43,154 nt of DNA, taken from positions 1 through 43,154 of the forward strand of contig CAJFOJ010000071.1 of assembly GCA_904396495.1 (NCBI GenBank). The letters are read 5' to 3'. The position numbers were made by a program, and so were the translations under genes. A model generated the notes under the pieces. It did no database searches, was not told the DNA's origin, and saw only the letters and a list, made by a program, of their open reading frames with translations. This document shows positions 15,257 through 25,100 of this stretch, in pieces (position 1 is the stretch's first letter; every line of letters starts with the position of its first letter). The DNA comes from an uncultured Oscillospiraceae bacterium (lineage in GTDB: Bacteria; Bacillota; Clostridia; Oscillospirales; Ruminococcaceae).

Positions 15257-17062
15257 TTGTCAAAGAAAACCGACCATATCCGCAATTTCTGTATCATTGC
15301 CCATATCGATCACGGGAAGTCCACCTTGGCTGATCGTATTCTCGAGCGGACAAGCACCGTCGCCGCCCGGGAAATGGAGGAACAGCTGCTGGACAACATG
15401 GATATTGAGCGAGAGCGGGGAATCACTATCAAAGCCCGTGCCGTCAACTTAAATTACACCGCTAAAGACGGAAACGTCTATGCCTTTAATCTAATCGACA
15501 CCCCCGGCCACGTGGACTTTAATTATGAAGTTTCCCGTTCCTTAGCCGCCTGCGAAGGGGCGGTTTTGGTGGTAGACGCCTCTCAGGGAATCGAGGCTCA
15601 GACCTTAGCCAACACCTATCTGGCCGTCGATCACGGTTTGGAGGTGGTGCCGGTTATCAACAAAATTGACCTTCCCTCCGCAGATCCGGAGCGAGTGGCC
15701 CATGAAATCGAGGACGTCATCGGCATCCCAGCGCTGGATGCGCCGCGGATTTCTGCCAAGGTAGGGATGGGCATCGAGGAGGTACTGGAGCGTATTGTCT
15801 CCGATATCCCCGCTCCCCAGGGCGACGATAACGCCCCTCTTCAAGCGCTCATTTTCGACTCTTACTATGACAGCTACAAAGGCGTCATCGTCTATATCCG
15901 CCTCAAAGAGGGTTCGGTCAAAACCGGAACCCGTATCAGGATGATGTCCTCTGGTGCTGAATTTGATGTGGTGGAAGTCGGGCATATGGGGGCAAAAAAC
16001 CTGATTCCCTGTGAGATGTTGTCTGCCGGGGACGTTGGCTACCTTACCGCCAGCATCAAAAGTGTCGGCGACACCAGCGTCGGTGACACCATCACCAATG
16101 CCCAAAATCCCGCCGCTGAACCGCTGCCCGGTTACCGGAAAGTCAATCCCATGGTCTTCTGCGGCATCTACCCCGCCGACGGAGCCAAATACCCCGATTT
16201 ACGCGATGCCTTGGAAAAGCTTCAGTTAAACGACGCCGCTCTCTCCTTTGAACCGGAAACTTCCATCGCACTGGGATTTGGCTTTCGCTGTGGTTTTTTG
16301 GGCCTTTTGCACATGGAAATCATCCAGGAGCGGCTGGAGCGGGAATTTAACCTAGATCTGGTCACCACTGCGCCTTCGGTCATTTATCGGATTACCAAAA
16401 GCGATAATTCGGTGGTGTATATCGACAATCCAACCAACTACCCCGACCCCTCCCAGATTTTGCAGGCGGAGGAGCCCATTGTCAAGGCAGATATCCTAAC
16501 CCCCACCGACTATGTGGGCAGCATTATGGAGCTTTGCCAGGAACGGCGGGGCTTTTTCAAGGACATGACCTATCTTGAGGAAACCCGCGTCGAGATGCAC
16601 TACGAGCTTCCCCTCAATGAAATTGTATACGATTTTTTTGATGCCTTAAAATCCCGCACTAAGGGCTATGCCTCTTTTGATTACGAGCTCATCGGCTATA
16701 AACCCTCTAAGCTGGTCAAATTGGACATCCTGCTCAACGGGGAAATTGTCGACGCCTTGTCCTTTATCGTCCACGAGGACAAAGCTTACGCCAGAGGCCG
16801 TAAAATCGCTGAAAACCTCAAAGAAAATATTCCACGTCAGTTGTTTGAGGTGCCCATTCAAGCGGCTATCGGCGGTAAAATTATTGCCCGGGAAACCGTC
16901 AAGGCCCTGCGCAAGGACGTTCTCGCCAAATGCTACGGCGGCGACATCACCCGAAAGAAAAAGCTGCTGGAAAAACAAAAGGAGGGCAAAAAGCGCATGC
17001 GCCAACTGGGCAGCGTGGAGGTCCCTCAAGAAGCCTTTATGGCAGTGCTCAAACTAGATTAA
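15257..17062 (+). CDS. lepA: Elongation factor 4 (LepA), ribosome-associated GTPase
   Basis: 601 residues from a TTG start at 15257, seven bases after GAGGTG (15244-15249). This gives the family-typical N-terminus [22 protein letters not shown] and the usual length of about 600; ATGs further upstream (15137, 15242, 15251) lack a properly spaced site. G1 motif AHIDHGKST (15-23), G2 RGITIKA, G3 DTPGHVDF, G4 NKIDLP. Domain II, the G-like domain with [14 protein letters not shown], and the LepA-specific C-terminal domain ending in [16 protein letters not shown] are present. It acts in translation under stress. It is followed by hemW, the common arrangement. Confidence 0.96.
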   Translation: MSKKTDHIRNFCIIAHIDHGKSTLADRILERTSTVAAREMEEQLLDNMDIERERGITIKARAVNLNYTAKDGNVYAFNLIDTPGHVDFNYEVSRSLAACEGAVLVVDASQGIEAQTLANTYLAVDHGLEVVPVINKIDLPSADPERVAHEIEDVIGIPALDAPRISAKVGMGIEEVLERIVSDIPAPQGDDNAPLQALIFDSYYDSYKGVIVYIRLKEGSVKTGTRIRMMSSGAEFDVVEVGHMGAKNLIPCEMLSAGDVGYLTASIKSVGDTSVGDTITNAQNPAAEPLPGYRKVNPMVFCGIYPADGAKYPDLRDALEKLQLNDAALSFEPETSIALGFGFRCGFLGLLHMEIIQERLEREFNLDLVTTAPSVIYRITKSDNSVVYIDNPTNYPDPSQILQAEEPIVKADILTPTDYVGSIMELCQERRGFFKDMTYLEETRVEMHYELPLNEIVYDFFDALKSRTKGYASFDYELIGYKPSKLVKLDILLNGEIVDALSFIVHEDKAYARGRKIAENLKENIPRQLFEVPIQAAIGGKIIARETVKALRKDVLAKCYGGDITRKKKLLEKQKEGKKRMRQLGSVEVPQEAFMAVLKLD

Positions 17063-17067
17063 AACAC

Positions 17068-17095
17068 CGGGCAGGAAACACATCCTGCCCGTTTT
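17068..17095 (+). terminator. Terminator-like hairpin between lepA and hemW
   Basis: CGGGCAGGA (17068-17076), loop AACACA, TCCTGCCCG (17083-17091), TTTT. Probably an attenuating terminator, since hemW follows within 17 bases on the same strand. Confidence 0.7.
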
Positions 17096-17111
17096 CGTTG
17101 GGAGGGATTCG

Positions 17112-18203
17112 ATGCCACCAATAGGGATTTACATCCATATACCCTTTTGCCGCTCCAAATGCGGCTACTGCGATTTTTACTCCCTGACCCGAGAGGATCT
17201 TCGGGAGACTTATGTAGAGAGAGTAATCGACGAAATCTTGACCTACCAAGGAAAGGGAATAACAGCGGACACCCTGTTTATCGGTGGAGGGACCCCGTCC
17301 CTCCTCACCGTACCAGAGGTAGAAAGACTCGTTGTAGCCTGCCAAAGAGTATTTTCCCTAAGTGGTGAAATCACCATGGAAGCAAACCCAGATAGCGTTT
17401 CACCAGATTATCTCACCAGTATTCGAAAATCTGGCATCAATCGGATTTCTTTCGGTGCCCAATCTGGCGTCGATCGGGAACTTAAAGCCCTTGGGCGTCG
17501 GCATAACGTAGCACAAATTGAAAAAGCAGTATATTGGGCCCGAGAGGCGGGATTCCAAAATCTGAGCCTGGACATCATGCTGGGCGTTCCATATCAGACA
17601 GCTGAGAGTCTGATGACCACCCTTGACTTTATGATGGATCTGCAGCCGGAACACCTTTCCTGCTATCTGCTAAAAGTTGAGGAGGGAACTCCTTTTTACA
17701 GCATGCACATAGAAAGCTTATGCGCGGACGAAGATCGGGTTGCGGATTTTTATCTGCAAACCGTCGAAACGTTGCAAAATAGCGGATATCCTCAGTACGA
17801 AATATCAAACTTTTCCAAAATTGGGTATAAAAGTCAACATAACCTGAAATACTGGCGGTGTGAGGAGTATCTGGGATTTGGGGCCGCCGCCCACTCTTTT
17901 TGGGAAGGAAAACGCTTTTATCATTCCCCGTCTGTGGAGAATTACCTGTCTTTCCCCAACTTTGCAGTAATTCCCGACGGAGAAGGGGGAGGCATCGAGG
18001 AACAAATTTTCCTGCGACTTCGCCTCCGTGAAGGATTAAACCTTTCTTTACTTCCAGACAAAGAGTGGGGGAACCGCATTCTAAAGCAGAGCGAAAAACA
18101 CCGCTCCAACGGGTTGATGGAACTGCAGGGCCAGTCCCTCTCTTTTACACCCAAAGGATTTTTGGTATCTAACCGTATCCTAGCGGAATTTTTATCCAAT
18201 TAG
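17112..18203 (+). CDS. hemW: Radical SAM protein HemW (coproporphyrinogen oxidase-like)
   Basis: 363 residues. The radical SAM cluster motif is CRSKCGYCDF with Cys13, Cys17 and Cys20. GGGTPSLL and EANPDSVSPDYL (SAM-binding segments) follow, as does the HemW C-terminal domain. HemW is a heme chaperone related to HemN, not a coproporphyrinogen dehydrogenase; older annotations call it HemN. ATG 17112 follows GGGAGGG. Co-localised with lepA as in many bacteria. Confidence 0.92.
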   Translation: MPPIGIYIHIPFCRSKCGYCDFYSLTREDLRETYVERVIDEILTYQGKGITADTLFIGGGTPSLLTVPEVERLVVACQRVFSLSGEITMEANPDSVSPDYLTSIRKSGINRISFGAQSGVDRELKALGRRHNVAQIEKAVYWAREAGFQNLSLDIMLGVPYQTAESLMTTLDFMMDLQPEHLSCYLLKVEEGTPFYSMHIESLCADEDRVADFYLQTVETLQNSGYPQYEISNFSKIGYKSQHNLKYWRCEEYLGFGAAAHSFWEGKRFYHSPSVENYLSFPNFAVIPDGEGGGIEEQIFLRLRLREGLNLSLLPDKEWGNRILKQSEKHRSNGLMELQGQSLSFTPKGFLVSNRILAEFLSN

Positions 18204-18343
18204 CAATAAATAATTACAAATTGATTACAGAATCAACGGTTTATTAATGGCATTTAATCGTTATAATGTACAATTTAATCTATATAAATTTGTGTTATAT
18301 GTTTAAATTTTGCGCGAAATTCTTAAAATTGGTAACAAAGTGG

Positions 18344-18372
18344 TTGCAATTAATACTTCCTATTGTTATAAT
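18344..18372 (+). promoter_or_regulatory. Promoter of the M23 peptidase gene
   Basis: TTGCAA (18344-18349), 17-bp spacer, TATAAT (18367-18372). It lies downstream of an in-frame ATG at 18266, which supports the later start at 18428. A second TATAAT at about 18261 lacks a good -35. Confidence 0.85.
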
Positions 18373-18427
18373 GGTAAAGGTTTTATCGGTGTTACCATTT
18401 TGTAATACCAGAAAGGAGATGGTTCCA

Positions 18428-20215
18428 ATGGTCCTCCATTCGAAAGATGGTTGGAGCAAAGTGAAGGAAAATTTAATTTCTGCGTCTAATTCAACAAAAA
18501 AATACGCCAAAAAATGGTTTTTATATATTGCAGAAAAGATGAAAGCAGCTTCTATTATGGTTGGCACCAAACTGGGCGAGTTTTGCGCCTTTACCGGGGA
18601 AGCTACTTTGATGGATTTGGAAAAAGTACAAGGAGTTTCCAAAAAAAAGGCCCGCATCGCTAAAAAAGCAGCCGAACCGAAGATTCGGGTTGCAAAACAT
18701 CACCTTCAATTGAAATGGGGCGTAATTTACGAAAAAATTGCCGCTCCCTTTCTGAAATTGAAAAGAATTCCAGAGGCCTTAGTAGAAGGTTACCATGGCA
18801 ACGGCCTTTTGGGTGTTTGCCACGCAATCAGAGACGGCGTGCGGAACCATCCTTCCCTACTGAAAACAGTTATTAATTATGCAGCCCCTGTGGTCGGCGT
18901 TTTTGTACTGGTTCAGGTAGTCGCTTCCTCTATGAATGTGACTTACGCTTTAGCTGTCGAACAGGACGGAAAAGTTATCGCCTATGTCCAGGATGAAGCG
19001 GTTTACACCGAAGCGCGAAAAGATTTGCAAAATCGTATCATTAGTACTTCCGACGACCAGGTTTTCGAGTTGGATCCCAGTTTTACCGTGGTTAAAGTGG
19101 ACAAGGACAAGGTGGCCGATGTATCAGAAGTGACAGACAACCTGATTCAGATGTCGAGCCAAGACATTGTGGAAGCAGAAGGCTTGTATATCGATGGTGA
19201 ATTTTACGGCGCTGTCACCGACCAAACCCTGATTCGTTCTATTCTCGACAGCACGTTGGACAGTTACCGTTCCGGCGATCCCAACGAAACAGTCGAATTT
19301 ACCAAAGATATTGAACTGAAAGAAGGCCTATATTTAACCGATAGCATCGTTTCCGATGCGGACATGGAAGACTTGTTGCTTTCTGATGTTCAAGCTGAAA
19401 GGACTTACACGATTCAAAAAGGCGACAGTCCCACATTGATTGCCGACAAAAACGGGGTTCCCTATGAACTTTTTAAGGCGATGAACCCCACTATTGAAGA
19501 AGAGTGTATGATCGGTGATGAAGCAATTATCGCAAATCAGGAGCCGTTCCTCTCGGTACGTGTGACGAAAGAAATCACCTATACCGAAGATATTCCCTAT
19601 GAAACAGAAGTTACCGAAGATCCTAACAAAAATAAAGGTTATACCGAAACTGTTCAAGAAGGGGAAAACGGTTCTAAAGAGGTGACTGCTTCGGTTGAAT
19701 ATGTGAACAACATTGAAGAAAGCCGAGAAATTCTCTCTTCTACCGTCACTAAAGAACCTGTTACCGAAAAGGTCATAAAGGGTACCAAAATAGAAAATGT
19801 GGGCGTTTCTTCTTATGTTCCCTCTTCTACTGGCAGCGGTACGATTAGCGGAAACTTTATTTGGCCAGTGGGTGGTAACGGCGGCAGAATCAGTTGCTAT
19901 TATGGAAGCGGCGGACATCGTGGATTGGATATTGCAGCCAGCTATGGAACTCCTGTGTTAGCTTCCGCATCCGGTAGGGTTGTGGTATCTGGCTGGTATT
20001 ATAGCTATGGAAAATGTGTTGTAATCGATCATGGAAATGGGGTCCGCACCTTGTATGGACACAATTCCAGTTTGAATGTTTCAGTTGGTCAGTATGTGTC
20101 CCAAGGGCAGCAAATCGCCGGTGTTGGGAGCACTGGTTACTCAACTGGAAACCACTGTCACTTTGAAGTGCAGATTAACGGCGGAAATAGAAACCCCTTA
20201 AATTATATTGGATAA
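18428..20215 (+). CDS. Membrane-anchored peptidoglycan endopeptidase: LysM + G5 + M23
   Basis: 595 residues from ATG 18428, nine bases after AAAGGAG. Residues 1-148 are basic, Lys-rich and probably cytoplasmic, with no recognised domain. A membrane span lies at about 149-168 (APVVGVFVLVQVVASS). The extracellular part has a mixed region (170-320), a LysM-type segment (TYTIQKGDSPTLIADKNG, about 326-371), a G5 domain (about 373-453, VTKEITYTEDIPYETE) and a C-terminal M23 peptidase. M23 zinc and catalytic residues are present: H497 and D501 (HRGLD), H545 (LYGHN), H576 and H578 (HCHFE). It should cleave peptidoglycan peptide cross-links at the wall. Monocistronic, with its own promoter and terminator. 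Confidence 0.92.
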   Translation: MVLHSKDGWSKVKENLISASNSTKKYAKKWFLYIAEKMKAASIMVGTKLGEFCAFTGEATLMDLEKVQGVSKKKARIAKKAAEPKIRVAKHHLQLKWGVIYEKIAAPFLKLKRIPEALVEGYHGNGLLGVCHAIRDGVRNHPSLLKTVINYAAPVVGVFVLVQVVASSMNVTYALAVEQDGKVIAYVQDEAVYTEARKDLQNRIISTSDDQVFELDPSFTVVKVDKDKVADVSEVTDNLIQMSSQDIVEAEGLYIDGEFYGAVTDQTLIRSILDSTLDSYRSGDPNETVEFTKDIELKEGLYLTDSIVSDADMEDLLLSDVQAERTYTIQKGDSPTLIADKNGVPYELFKAMNPTIEEECMIGDEAIIANQEPFLSVRVTKEITYTEDIPYETEVTEDPNKNKGYTETVQEGENGSKEVTASVEYVNNIEESREILSSTVTKEPVTEKVIKGTKIENVGVSSYVPSSTGSGTISGNFIWPVGGNGGRISCYYGSGGHRGLDIAASYGTPVLASASGRVVVSGWYYSYGKCVVIDHGNGVRTLYGHNSSLNVSVGQYVSQGQQIAGVGSTGYSTGNHCHFEVQINGGNRNPLNYIG

Positions 20216-20253
20216 ATCAAAAACCTCGTCAGTTGACGAGGTTTTTGATTTTA
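20215..20253. terminator. Terminator of the M23 peptidase gene
   Basis: 16-bp perfect stem AATCAAAAACCTCGTC / GACGAGGTTTTTGATT with loop AGTT; symmetrical, so it may work in both directions. Confidence 0.9.
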
Positions 20254-20495
20254 TTGCGCTTTTCATATACAAAAGCGTTATTGGAATCTAATATTTCGAG
20301 CATAACGGCTCTCTTTTTACCCCAAAATGGAAAGAATTCTATTTTAGAGCTTCCCCCAAGAGTAGAATAAGGATTCCGTGTGACACAATAAAACTCTTCA
20401 ATGGATTTTTGCCTTTTAAACAATAAAATGTAGTATATTAAGGTTGCACTTCTGCAGTAAAACGCCAAAATTTTCTTTTCTCCATCGTTAGACAT
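20229..20495 (-). CDS. Doubtful 88-codon reading frame between two terminators
   Basis: An 88-residue basic frame (MSNDGEKKILAFYCRSATL...) that I do not recognise. No good ribosome binding site precedes the ATG at 20495, and the 3' end runs into the terminator stem of the neighbouring gene. A terminator at 20508-20546 separates it from the upstream minus-strand gene, leaving almost no room for a promoter. It is probably not expressed, or is a decayed gene. Confidence 0.2.
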   Translation of the reverse strand: MSNDGEKKILAFYCRSATLIYYILLFKRQKSIEEFYCVTRNPYSTLGGSSKIEFFPFWGKKRAVMLEILDSNNAFVYEKRNKIKNLVN

Positions 20496-20504
20496 TAGAA
20501 AATT

Positions 20505-20546
20505 TATAAAAGGGAGGGAGCCTCGTGTAGAGGCCCCCTCCCTTTT
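20505..20546 (-). terminator. Terminator of the antiporter gene
   Basis: AAAAGGGAGGGAGCCTC, loop GTGTA, GAGGCCCCCTCCCTTTT: a stem with one A-C mismatch, starting immediately after the antiporter stop and followed on the minus strand by TTTTAT. Confidence 0.85.
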
Positions 20547-20547
20547 T

Positions 20548-21846
20548 TTAGTTTTTAGAATTTTTATCTTTCATCTGATGATGAGCATCCAGCAACGTCT
20601 CCTCCATATAATCGAGCTGTTCCATCTCTTCGTAGCTTTCTACCAAGGGGCTTTCCTGTAGCTCGGTATATTCCTTAGAGCCTGGTTTGAAGGCTAATTT
20701 TAGAAGGATTGGCGTTAAGATTGTTGCCACTACAACAGTGAGGATAACAGGGCCTAAAAAGGCCTCCGGCATGAGTCCCATGGCAATGCCTTTATTGGAA
20801 ACAATGAGGGCAACTTCTCCCCGGCATACCATACCAACACCAATTTGAACACAATTCAGATTTGAAAAACCGCAAATTTTTGCCCCTAATCCACATCCTA
20901 TCAATTTAGAAAGAACAGCGACAATTATGAGCAGAACGGTAAAGAGGATGATGGTAACATCCATTTTAGGCAAAACGACTTTAATCCCCACACTGGCGAA
21001 AAAGATAGGAGTAAGAAGCAGGTAGGAAAGCGAGTTAAACTTAGACTCTATGTATTTAGCCTTTGAAGTATTGGCAATCACGAGGCCAGCACTGAAGGCC
21101 CCGATAATGTCAGCCACCCCAAAGAAATGCTCGGCACAATAGGCCATTAACAAACAAAGTACAAAGGCCAGAATCGGGAAGCGGTGCAAATCCCTTTTGA
21201 CCCTGTCGGAGTACCAGTTTAAGAACTTGCAGGCGAGCCAGCCAACTAAAATTGCCAAAACAAAGAATGCGACTATTTTAAGAAGCACAATCCAAATACT
21301 GACCTGAGCACCCGCCAAACTTGTGATAATGGTAAGTGCCACAAGTCCTAAAACGTCATCGATCAAGGCGGCAGCTAAAATAGTATTTCCCACCTTGGTG
21401 CTCAGCTTTCCCATTTCTTTGAGGGTTTCCACCGTAATGCTGACCGATGTCGCCGTCAAGATGACACCGATAAAAATATTTTGCAACAGCACATTGCCTG
21501 GATGGGCAAATTCTCCACGGTTAAAGAAATAGGCAAGGCCGGCACCCATTATAAGCGGCACCAACACCCCGCAAAGCGCCACCAAAAAGCCCGCTTTTCC
21601 GGAGTTCTTGAGTTCCTTTATATCGGTTCCCATGCCAGCAGTGAACATAATGACGATAACACCTAATTCAGAAAGCTGAGTCAAAAATTCAGTTTCCTGC
21701 AAAACATTTAATACAGCAGGCCCTAAAATTAAGCCAGCTAGCAATGCGCCGACAACCTGCGGCATCTGAAATCGCTTAGTAATCAGTCCTAATATTTTAG
21801 TGCTGATTAAAATTAGCGCAATATCCAATAAAAACTTATAGGACAT
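20548..21846 (-). CDS. CPA2-family cation/proton antiporter
   Basis: 432 residues with about twelve to thirteen membrane spans. Start at 21846 (MSYKFLL) after AGGAAGG; an in-frame ATG eight codons upstream overlaps that site. The conserved ATS motif (131-134, TATSVSITV) and the double aspartate of electrogenic CPA2 exchangers (LIDDVLGL, Asp163-Asp164) are present. The C-terminal 45 residues are hydrophilic and acidic (LQESPLVESYEEMEQLDYMEE), with no TrkA-N or TrkA-C domain, unlike KefB/KefC. The transported ion (Na+ or K+) cannot be told from sequence. Monocistronic. Confidence 0.92.
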   Translation of the reverse strand: MSYKFLLDIALILISTKILGLITKRFQMPQVVGALLAGLILGPAVLNVLQETEFLTQLSELGVIVIMFTAGMGTDIKELKNSGKAGFLVALCGVLVPLIMGAGLAYFFNRGEFAHPGNVLLQNIFIGVILTATSVSITVETLKEMGKLSTKVGNTILAAALIDDVLGLVALTIITSLAGAQVSIWIVLLKIVAFFVLAILVGWLACKFLNWYSDRVKRDLHRFPILAFVLCLLMAYCAEHFFGVADIIGAFSAGLVIANTSKAKYIESKFNSLSYLLLTPIFFASVGIKVVLPKMDVTIILFTVLLIIVAVLSKLIGCGLGAKICGFSNLNCVQIGVGMVCRGEVALIVSNKGIAMGLMPEAFLGPVILTVVVATILTPILLKLAFKPGSKEYTELQESPLVESYEEMEQLDYMEETLLDAHHQMKDKNSKN

Positions 21847-21886
21847 CTTTTTCCTTCCTCTCATTTCCATTATTTTACCATCATAT

Positions 21887-21914
21887 ATTATAGCGAAAAT
21901 AAAAAGTTTCGCAA
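21887..21914 (-). promoter_or_regulatory. Promoter of the antiporter gene
   Basis: Minus strand: TTGCGA (21914-21909), 16-bp spacer, TATAAT (21892-21887), about 35 bases before the start codon. Confidence 0.7.
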
Positions 21915-22130
21915 TGGATACCTATACAAAAATTTTTAGATATTTTATCGAATATTCGGAATATTTGCAGTTATATAAATAAAAAATAGAATTATATAAA
22001 ATAAACGTGTATCTTACTAATTTTTTCCATTGATAATTATCACAAAAATGTCTCATACTATAGGTGCACAAAAGATTTCTCAACAAGCGTTTGCAATTTT
22101 TTGTGTTCTCTGTTATCTATAAACAGAAGA
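21915..22130. other. AT-rich intergenic region with two palindromes
   Basis: No credible gene. It holds the palindromes CGAATATTCG (21949-21958) and TGATAATTATCA (22031-22042). The second resembles half of a Fur-type box, but it lies far from any promoter I can see. Confidence 0.4.
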
Positions 22131-22159
22131 AAAACCGGCCTCTATCAAGAGGCCGGTTT
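22129..22159 (-). terminator. Terminator of purL
   Basis: AAACCGGCCTCT (22132-22143), loop ATCA, AGAGGCCGGTTT (22148-22159); on the minus strand it is followed by a T run. Confidence 0.88.
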
Positions 22160-22174
22160 CATCATATTTGGATA

Positions 22175-25100
22175 TTATCTAAAATACTCCACACCACTTT
22201 TAAAGATCATCTGATCTTTGTTTCCGTCGATGTTCTTGGCGATATCATTGCCAATACGTTCACTGTGGGCCATTTTACCAAACACGCGTCCATCCGGTGA
22301 TGTGATACCCTCTATGGCCATAACCGATTCATTGGGATTGAAACGGATGTCATAAGTGGGTTCACCGTCCAGGTTTACATATTGGGTCGCGATCTGGCCG
22401 TTTTTCGCAAGCCTATCGATTTCTTCCCGGGAGGCGATAAACCGGCCTTCTCCATGGGAAATGGGGACGGTGTGATAATCGCCCACACAGGTGTTGTAAA
22501 GCCAAGGTGATTTGTTGGAGGCAATCCTTGTCGTAACCATCATCGACTGATGTCGACCAATGGAGTTAAAAGTCAGGGTGGGAGAGTCGTCCTTCATCTC
22601 GACGATTTCCCCGTAGGGAACCAGCCCCAGCTTGACCAGTGCCTGGAAGCCGTTGCAAATACCTAGCATCAGTCCATCCCGGTTTTTGAGCAAATTGTGC
22701 ACGCCATCCTTGATTCGGGGATTGCGGAAGAAAGCAGTAATAAACTTGCCGGAGCCGTCTGGCTCGTCTCCACCGGAAAACCCGCCTGGAATCATGATAA
22801 TTTGGGATTTCTCAATCCGCTTTGCGAATTCATGAACTGACTCCTCAATATCGGCGCTCGACAGGTTTTTGACCACAAAAACATCGGCCACGGCTCCCGC
22901 CTTTTCAAAAGCCCGCTGGGTATCGTATTCGCAATTAGTACCGGGGAATACAGGAATTAACACCCTTGGAGAAGCAGCTTTAATCGCCGGGGCGAGACGG
23001 GTTTTATTCTGGTAGGAAAAGACCTCCACCTTTTCCTCGCTGGTCGGGATGTTACAGTGAAAAACTCTTTCCAGTCTGTTTTCATACGCGTGCTGCAAAT
23101 GAGCAAGGGGAATACGGGTGCCATCCACCAAGCGGATGTCCTCATCCAGGCTGGTAACGCCGATGACATCCAAATCATGAACCGCCTTGGAATTACCATC
23201 CAGTTCCACTAAAAATCCACCGTAAACCGGGTTAAAGAGTAAGGTTTCATCCAGATCACGAGTAAATTGGAAGCCGATCCCGTTGCCAAATGCCATCTTG
23301 GCAATACCCTCGGCGACACCGCCAAATCCCAGTGTCCAAACGGCAACTGCTTCCTTACTATCGATAAGTTTCTCCACCTTCGAAAAAACATCCTTGACGC
23401 TTTCAAAGTCAGGGGAGCCGTCCTCGTTATGGTGAGGAAGCAGCAAGACAACAGGGCTGCTGACAGATTTAAATTCAGGGGATACGACTTTTCTCGAATC
23501 GGCAAGAGAGACGGCAAAGGAGACCAGAGTGGGGGGAACGTCGATGTCCTCAAAGGTGCCGGACATAGAATCCTTTCCGCCGATGGCACCGATACCCAAC
23601 TGCATCTGGGCTTCAAAGCCCCCCAAAAGGGCCGCAAGTGGCTTACCCCACCGCTCGGGATCGTTCTGAGTCCGCTCAAAATACTCCTGAAAGGTAAGCC
23701 AGCACTGTTTGTGACTGCCGCCGGCGGCGACTACCTTAGCGACTGACTCTACCACCGCATCCATGGCGCCAACGTAGGGATTTTGCTCAGTGATATAAGG
23801 ATTATAGCCCCATCCCATGACAGAACATGTGGTGGTCTCGCCGCTGAGAACTGGAATTTTCGCTGTCATAGCCTGGGTTTTAGTCAGCTGGTGTTTTCCT
23901 CCAAAGGGCATGGTGACGGTTCCCGCACCGATAGAGCTGTCAAACATCTCGACTAATCCCTTCTGGGAGCAAATATTCAGGTCGGACAGGTGAGAAATCC
24001 AGCCTTCTTTGGTATTTTGACGGCTGTTGACGGGTTTTATCGCTCCGACATGGATTTTAATGTTGGCATGCTTTTCTGCGCCGTTAGAATTTAAAAACTC
24101 ACGGGAAAGATCGACAATTTGGTTGCCGTTCCAGCTCATCCGGAGGCGAGGTTCTTCAGTCACAGTAGCTACCACAGTAGCCTCTAAATTCTCAGTGTGA
24201 GCCAGCTCAATAAACTTTTCCACATTTTCGGGAGCAACAACGACTGCCATGCGCTCTTGAGACTCGGAAATGGCGAGTTCGGTGCCGTCCAAACCGTCAT
24301 ACTTTTTGGGGACAGCATCCAAATTAATTTGAAGTCCGTCGGCCAACTCACCGATGGCGACACTGACGCCTCCCGCGCCAAAGTCGTTGCAACGACGGAT
24401 CATCCTAGTGACTTTTGGCTTTCGAAACATGCGGGAAATTTTCCGTTCAATGGGGGGATTTCCCTTCTGCACTTCTGCACCGCAGCTCTCTAAAGATTGT
24501 AGGGTGTGGGACTTGGAAGATCCGGTCGCTCCTCCGCAGCCGTCCCTGCCGGTGCGGCCGCCCAGCAAAATGACGATATCGCCGGGAGCAGGAACCTCCC
24601 TGATGACGTTACCGGCGGGAGCCGCGCCGATGACAGCGCCGATCTCCATCCGCTTCGCCACATAATTTGGATGGTAAATTTCCGTCACTTCACCGGTGGC
24701 GAGGCCGATCTGGTTGCCGTAAGAACTGTAGCCATGAGCAGCAGTGGTGACGATTTTCTTCTGAGGAAGCTTGCCCTTCAGGGTCTCGCTTCTCGGAACG
24801 GTAGGGTCGGCGGCACCGGTGACCCGCATGGCCTGATAAACGTAAGAACGGCCCGACAGGGGATCACGGATGGCGCCGCCCAGGCAGGTGGCCGCACCGC
24901 CAAAAGGCTCAATCTCCGTAGGGTGGTTATGGGTTTCGTTTTTGAACATCAAAAGCCATTTTTCCTTGACACCGTCAATGTCCACATCGATTTTAACTGA
25001 GCAGGCGTTAATTTCCTCGCTCTCATCCAAATCCTTCAAAAGCCCGTCTTTTTTGAGCTTTTTGGCCGCAATGGTAGCCAAATCCATCAGAGTGACCGGC

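Noticed and set aside
22064-22300. Plus-strand frame before purL
   Set aside because: It runs through the purL terminator and antisense into purL, with no ribosome binding site.
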